Source: Monocercomonoides exilis (Eukaryota > Preaxostyla > Oxymonadida > Polymastigidae). From it: 64,000 nucleotides of DNA. A model generated the notes under the pieces. The model had not been told where the DNA came from and did no database searches. It worked only from the letters and a program-made list of their open reading frames with translations. Location of the stretch: the NCBI GenBank assembly GCA_001643675.2, contig LSRY02000020.1, positions 976,001 through 1,040,000 on the forward strand, in the 5' to 3' direction. The position numbers and the translations under genes are program-made. Of the stretch, positions 58,626 through 64,000 are shown in pieces. Each line of letters opens with the position of its first letter. The first letter of the stretch is position 1.

Positions 58626-59579
58626 CCTTTTTTTTAAAAAAAATAATATTTTCATAGAAATTAATATTAACTTCAAATAAAAAATATCAATATAATCAAC
58701 TTTAAAATTCGAAACACTTCAAAAATTTTTTTATAAAAATCTTGATCGACCTTATTTTGTCATCTTTTATTTAATGTTTTTTTTATGAGATAAATAGAAA
58801 TGAATCATCATCAGTTCTTTTTGAGAGATTAAACGTTTCAATGCAAATATAAAAAATATGCAAAGTTCTTTGGATGTTTTTATTTTTTTTTAACTATTTT
58901 TTTTTATTTTCATATTTTTTTTTATTTTTAAAATTTATTTTTTATTTTTTATTTTTTATTTTTTTTATTTTTATTTTTTTTTGAAAAATGGAGTATGTTT
59001 TATTATCCGACAAAGCGAAAACTTCAAATTTTCTTCAAATTATTGTTTGCACTCACAAAACTTCACAAATATGGAATCTATTTCTTGATTATGACAAAAT
59101 ATACATTGAAGTTTCATTTGGTTATCTGGACCAGAAATTTGATTAATATCAATCTATTTTCATTTATTTGAAAATTAGACATTTGCAACTTTTCAAAAAG
59201 AATGCCACATTTGTAAAGATCATTTTGTAAAATATCGAAGTTAACAATCACTTTTTCATATTTTTTTACCCAAATTTTTAATGATCAAGAATGTAATATC
59301 CATTTCATTATGAAGAAATTTCAATAGCTGAAAACAAGGAATATCTAATATATCATTGAAGTCAATACTTTATAAAACTTATTCATATTCTTCTAACAAA
59401 TAAAGCTCTTCCTGATACGTTTCAAACATAACAAAAACGTATGAGAAGATCTCAAAAAGGAACATTAGATAAGAAAATAATCTCGATTTTCATGAAATTA
59501 TCAAATCATTTTTTTTTAGAAAATTTTGGTTTCATTAATAACATTTTTCTGATTAAAATTAGTTTTTTTTGTAAATATA
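58626..59579. other. Low-complexity AT-rich region
   Basis: TTTTTATTTTT-type tracts at 58,874-58,982. A lone MITE right end lies at about 59,140-59,206 (GACATTTGCAACTTTTCAAA). No gene. Confidence 0.5.
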
Positions 59580-60017
59580 GGTGATTCTTTTTGAAAAGTC
59601 GCAAATGTTAAATTCTCAATTAGAACAAATATTTCATATTTAGCAAAATATATTTTTAACAAATATCAAACTTCACGAAAATGGAATCTTCACTTGATAA
59701 TGCTATTTCAAACATTCTTGAGAAGATTTGTAAGCTGAAACAGAAATTTGAGCGAAATATGAAATTTTTGATATATGGCATTTTTTTTTTGAAAAGTTCC
59801 TTTTGTTTAATTTTCAAATATAATAAAAATTTCATATTTCGATCAATTTTCTGTTCCCACGTACCAAATTTCGCTGTCATGAAAATAATAACTTCGCGAT
59901 GATTTCACTTTCATGACAGCGAAATTTGGTGAGTGGGAACAGAAAATTGATCGAAATATGAATTTTTTATTCTATTTGAAAATTAAACATTTGTGACTTT
60001 TCAAAAAGAATCACACA
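59580..60017. mobile_element. Compound or nested MITE, 438 bp
   Basis: Outer ends match the 240-bp family (AGGTGATTCTTTTTGAAAAG; CTTTTCAAAAAGAATCACAC). The interior holds a second set of MITE ends and a long palindrome centred near 59,892. Its stem includes CAAATTTCGCTGTCATGAAA and its inverse TTTCATGACAGCGAAATTTG. It looks like two copies merged by insertion or inverted rearrangement. Confidence 0.65.
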
Positions 60018-60253
60018 TTTATATAAAATTAAAATTAATATAATTTTATGCAAATTGAAACAAACTAGAAAATACATTGAGGGAAGAGAGTTTGTGTGGT
60101 TTTTCACGATTTTTGAACCCCTGTGTGGAATTAAAATGTTACAAAAAGTATTAAACCACCAGTTTATCAATCATGTCATTTACTCTAATTTTTTGAAGCA
60201 TTAATATGATTGAAATTATGTAATAATAATGATCAATAAAATATTATTTCAAA

Positions 60254-61380
60254 ATGAAAATTTTTGTGGAAACAAAATTTGAAGATGGACAAAAAAAGTT
60301 GCAGCATGCAATGTCTTTGCGCAAGCATGGGAAATACAACAGTTCGTTGGAACGAATGGCTCACATCTTTGTTGACGGAATTGTTCGCACCACGGATGCC
60401 ATTAATTCCAAGGAATTCAGCTGCACAGGAATAAAGAATGCAGTTCGAGCACTGAGAAAAGGAAGGCTGGTTGGTAAAAATTGGTAGACCTGCAATTGTG
60501 GTGGGAGAAAAGGAACAAAGAGTTTAAGACATTATACACATTGAAGCAAAGTCTGGAACATATTTAACTTTAAAAAAAACAAGTGAATTAGTTTGTTTTG
60601 GATTTGTTTATATGTTTTAATTATTTATATTGTTGATGGAAAATGTCATAAACTACAACGATGACGAAGACGCACAATTTACCGAAGTTTCAATGTCTGC
60701 CACGTATGGTTTTGTCAAGCGTCATCCTGAGTGGATGACTGGAACGCCGAAGAATTTGGACATCAACAGACTGGCTGTTTCGTGCAGAAGTGTTTTAAAA
60801 CCCTGGTATAAAACACTCGACGAGCCGCACAAAAAATACCATTATAATCCAGCTTTTATTATAAGTATCGACGAATCATCAACGTGCGTTCCCACAGATT
60901 CAAAACAGCTTGTTGCGCATACTACGGACACAAAAGCAGGTTTCACGAAAGAACCACCAAGAATGATTAATTCTGCATTCGTGGCAGCTGTTGCAGCGGA
61001 CGGATATGCCTTTCACACTATTATTCTATGGCCAAGTGGAAACCTGCCAGATGAACTGAAAAGACTGTAATCTCCTACGCTTGAGATACTGTAAAATGGA
61101 AGCTGCTGGATGGACAACGAGTGCTTTGAAAGGCATGCTCTCACCATTCTTCTTCCTTCGATTATCGAAAGAAGAAAGCGCACATCACAAAAAAACAAAC
61201 ACATTTCTCTCATTCTTTATTCCTTGCCTCTTGTGCAGATCAACTGATATGGAGAGAATTCCAAAAACATCAAATCGACGTTTGAATCTTCGTGCCATAC
61301 AGCATTCACATCTTTCTCCTTTTTTATAGAGGAGTGAATGCTGCTTGAAAATCCAAATTATCAACTTAAAACAAAAATTT
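60254..61380 (+). pseudogene. pogo/CENP-B-like (DDE_1) transposase
   Basis: An HTH_psq-like start (AMSLRKHGKYNSSLERMAHI; GIKNAVRALRKGRLVGK) is followed, after a frameshift at an A-run near 60,475, by IGRPAIVVGEKEQRV-Q-DII with a TAA. Then comes YGFVKRHPEWMTGTPKNLDI, PAFIISIDESSTCVP (first Asp), DELKRL-Q-SPTLEIL-Q-NGS with two TAAs, then CWMDNECFERHALTILLPSI. The second Asp (DGxxSH) is missing, and later traces (WREFQKHQIDV; FVPYSIH) are separated by TGAs. The Gln readings keep the DDE_1 spacing. It is inactive. Confidence 0.65.
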
Positions 61381-61888
61381 GTTTTTTCATCAATTATTTT
61401 TTAAGTTTATTTTGCTGTTAATATTCTGGCTCAAATTATCTGAACAGAATTGTCACCTTCCTTTATGTTGATAATATTCTTCCACATAAATGTTTTTCAT
61501 CACTTTTTTCAGACTTTTCTTGAGATAATTTTTCTCATTGTTCAAAAATATTTTTTCATCTTTTAGAAATCAATTTGACTTTAAAAAAATATTTTGACTA
61601 AAGAAATTCTTGTTGAATTATGTGATAATAAGAAAAGCTAAAGATTGAAATAAAAAAAATGATATGGATGAAAATTAAGATGAATAAGTGAATGCAACAG
61701 AAGAAAAAATTCCCTGTGAATAAAGCAAAACAATAAGCTTCTAATAATAATTAAGAAGATAAAAAGAAAAATTATGTTCAAACAGAAGGAAAAGAAACTG
61801 TCAGAACAAAATCTTTGTCATTTTTTAAATATTCAACTTTTTATTATTAGGCATGATTTTTTAATTTTTACATGTTGTTTTATTCAGT
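61381..61888. other. AT-rich intergenic region
   Basis: No coding signal and no repeat family recognised. Confidence 0.45.
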
Positions 61889-61912
61889 AATATATATATA
61901 TATATATATATA

Positions 61913-62005
<93 letters not shown>
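61889..62005. repeat. (TA)n followed by (TG)45 microsatellite
   Basis: About 12 TA units (61,889-61,912), then an uninterrupted TG repeat from about 61,915 to 62,005. Confidence 0.95.
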
Positions 62006-62007
<2 letters not shown>

Positions 62008-62711
62008 GAATAAAGATAAAAAAAATAAGAAGTGAAAATTCAAAAAAACCTATTTGAGAATTATTTTTTTGAGATTTCAAAAGTTTAAAAATCATTTCAA
62101 ATATAATCGTGAGAATGAAGAAGTTTTGGAAAATTTATTATTTGTTATTATTCGACAAAAAATGACAACACAGTGGAGAATAATATCATTAATATAAACA
62201 AAAAATATTTTTATTATTGCATTTTCTGGATTTGGATAAGCGATAAAAATTATCCATGTGAGTTTGTAATTACTGAGAAAATAAATGGGTTTGTTGTTGA
62301 ATATCAACAATATAAGTTTGTTGATATAATGTGACCGTCTTCAATTATTGAAAATGTCCACATTTTATTGTTCAAATAACATAATATAAATTTTTCCGCT
62401 CCCTTTTTTAACATTGTTATCTTTCCAGATTTCTGCTCCTTTTTCTCTTTTTCGAATGTTTTAAACCTCTATTCGAATTAGTCTGTTGAAATAGTCTGGA
62501 ACTCAGGAGACACACATGAAAGAAATATCAGTTCCGATGCTGTATAAACTAGGAAACGTCTTTTTGAAGTTTCAAGTTGTCGAAAAAAAAGGAAACAGAT
62601 GAAGAGGATAAATTCAAAGAATCATCAATCACAATATTGATAATGGAATTTTCAACTTAATAAGAAATACAAAAGCTGGATTTTTATTTATCAACACTGA
62701 AGGAATTACCA
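62006..62711. other. AT-rich spacer before recombinase copy 3
   Basis: No supported gene. Confidence 0.4.
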
Positions 62712-64000
62712 GTGCAACAATCGTTGGATCATTTGTCTTCCTATGCGCTTAAATCTCCATATCCTGGACCACTTCATGTTTCCAAAAAAGAAAACCTAAC
62801 TGAGAAGTGTTTGAATTCTTTGGAATCGACTAATTTCGAGGAGGAGCTAATTGAGGAAGTCACTTCAAACAAAAGTTCAAAGTCACGAAAGTTAAAGAAT
62901 GGACTCAGATCAAAAATAAAATGGAGGAGGAAGGCAACAATAACAAGTTCTGTTATTTCCGGATGGGATTCAGTCAATTGCGAATGGCTGAAAAGAGTTT
63001 GTGCATCTGCACGTTCAACAAGCTCTGTATTTGAAAAAAGGTTTGTCACTAATGATTTCAATGCTTGTACACAAATGTCATTCAAATGAATTAATAATTA
63101 TGGAAAGAAAAACGAAAAGGTTTCATCCAATGAATATCGCACTTCTGAATTTCTTGAAAGTTCTCTGATAACAAGGATAGTAAAACCAATTAGCATAGAG
63201 AAGCTTTCATGACTGGATGAATGGGATTCAGATGAAACCGATTGCAGTTTTTTTGAAGAAGAATATGAACAAACAAATAATGACATTCATCAAAACGACA
63301 TCGATTCAGAAACCGAAACAACAAGTTTTTTCAGTTGTTAAGATCTGGAGAAGGAGCAAAATGATTCAAAAGCAACAGAATGCGAAAAGGAAGAATTGGA
63401 TGTCACCAATGTTCAGAAAAAAAGGAAGGTGAAGGCAAAGATGGCAAACGTGTCTTCCAATAAATGCAGGATATTGAAGTTGCGCAAAAAATGAGTATTG
63501 GACAATAAAAAGCATTGTGTTATTATCAAGTGAAAATTGAGGCAATTGGAGCTGAAAAAAGAATCAATCAAGGATATCGATTCATTTGATGAAAATTTTC
63601 GATCAGTAAAAAGCTCAAACGATTAATATGGAAAAACGAATACAAAAGATTTATCTCCTCTTCCACATGAATCTTCTTCTTCAAATTCTACTCTGTCATC
63701 TCCTTGATACGTTCATGACACTCCAACTTTATTCTCTGATGTGCTGATAACATTTTCAAAAGAGGAATTGACTCCTTATTCAGAAGAAGGTCTTCCATGT
63801 GAGAAAGAAACTATCAAATCTCATATGTGGGCATTTCGAATGTATATTGATTATTGCAAATCATTCCATAAGCAAACTTGGCCATTGCAGACTGATGCGT
63901 TGCACGGTTTCATTAATTTACTCGGTATTGCAGTCGGATATTCGTTTGAAACAGTTTGTGGGAGCATCAATTATGCATTGTTTGCCATTTCCGAGACAAA
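62712..64000 (+). pseudogene. Tyrosine recombinase gene, copy 3 (N-terminal part, runs off window)
   Basis: A Ser/Lys-rich, acidic N-terminal region (NFEEELIEEVTSNKSSKSRK; DETDCSFFEEEYEQTNND) with TGAs at 63,087, near 63,210 and near 63,706, then the core-binding domain in one frame: KETIKSHMWAFRMYIDYCKS, KQTWPLQTDALHGFINLLGI, GYSFETVCGSINYALF. These align to NNTWPLEPKTVYEFLKVLGI and EPWPLHHESARGFILF in the other two copies. TAA at 63,340 and other UAR codons are in frame. The catalytic domain lies beyond the window. Confidence 0.6.

Noticed and set aside
61872-62095. Poly-Cys/Val and poly-Thr/His ORFs
   Set aside because: Artefacts of the (TG)n microsatellite.
1-64000. UGA as tryptophan or cysteine
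   Set aside because: In-frame TGA does occur (21,574; 21,652; 29,728; 1297). But the residues expected there vary (Trp, Arg, Glu, Cys), they fall in elements that also carry frameshifts or catalytic losses, and many good frames end at TGA.
1-64000. tRNA, rRNA, CRISPR or telomere-like sequences
   Set aside because: Reading both strands showed no cloverleaf with a conserved T-loop, no rRNA core motif, no spaced direct repeats and no telomeric tandem repeat.

Overview
This is AT-rich eukaryotic (protist) nuclear DNA. Read with the standard genetic code almost every gene looks broken. Read with UAA and UAG as glutamine and UGA as the only stop, many of the same stretches join in one frame, keep family-typical residues and end at a TGA. 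This UAR=Gln reading, the short introns, and polymorphic-outer-membrane-type (Pmp) beta-helix protein fragments point to an oxymonad (Preaxostyla). Streblomastix strix is the oxymonad with this code that I know of, so a Streblomastix-like genome is my inference. All gene models below use UAR=Gln.

Layout. 0-2 kb: a decayed copy of an unnamed D..D..HGK..D transposase (here 'family A'). 3.3-10.2 kb: candidate host genes rich in UAR codons, mostly on the minus strand, some with helical-repeat character. 10.6-13.4 kb: an intact multi-exon family A transposase. 13.9-15.5 kb: a long minus-strand host gene with about 11 UAR codons. 16.2-18.9 kb: a third family A copy split by a 2.2 kb element with ~584 bp terminal inverted repeats. 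19-24.3 kb: an IS1595/ISXO2-like remnant, then a GC-richer DIRS-like tyrosine-recombinase retrotransposon. 25.6-32.3 kb: pogo/DDE_1, IS5-like and ISXO2-like elements. 32.4-39 kb: host genes and a Pmp-like fragment. 38.4-41.9 kb: a palindrome with ~1.72 kb apparently identical arms. 43-51 kb: four more ISXO2-like copies, the second IS5-like copy (inverted) and a ~240 bp MITE family. 52-64 kb: three tyrosine-recombinase genes, one of them cut by a MITE, and a further pogo/CENP-B-like transposase.

Mobile elements dominate the window. Most copies are decayed by TGA codons or homopolymer frameshifts. The best preserved are family A copy 2 (10,628-13,331) and the recombinase at 55,596-58,049. Several events are nested: a TIR element in family A, a MITE in a recombinase gene, and a dispersed repeat in another recombinase copy. 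No tRNA, rRNA or CRISPR was seen. Codon-level stops were read by eye. Introns are inferred from GT..AG borders, frame continuity and paralogue comparison, not from transcripts.
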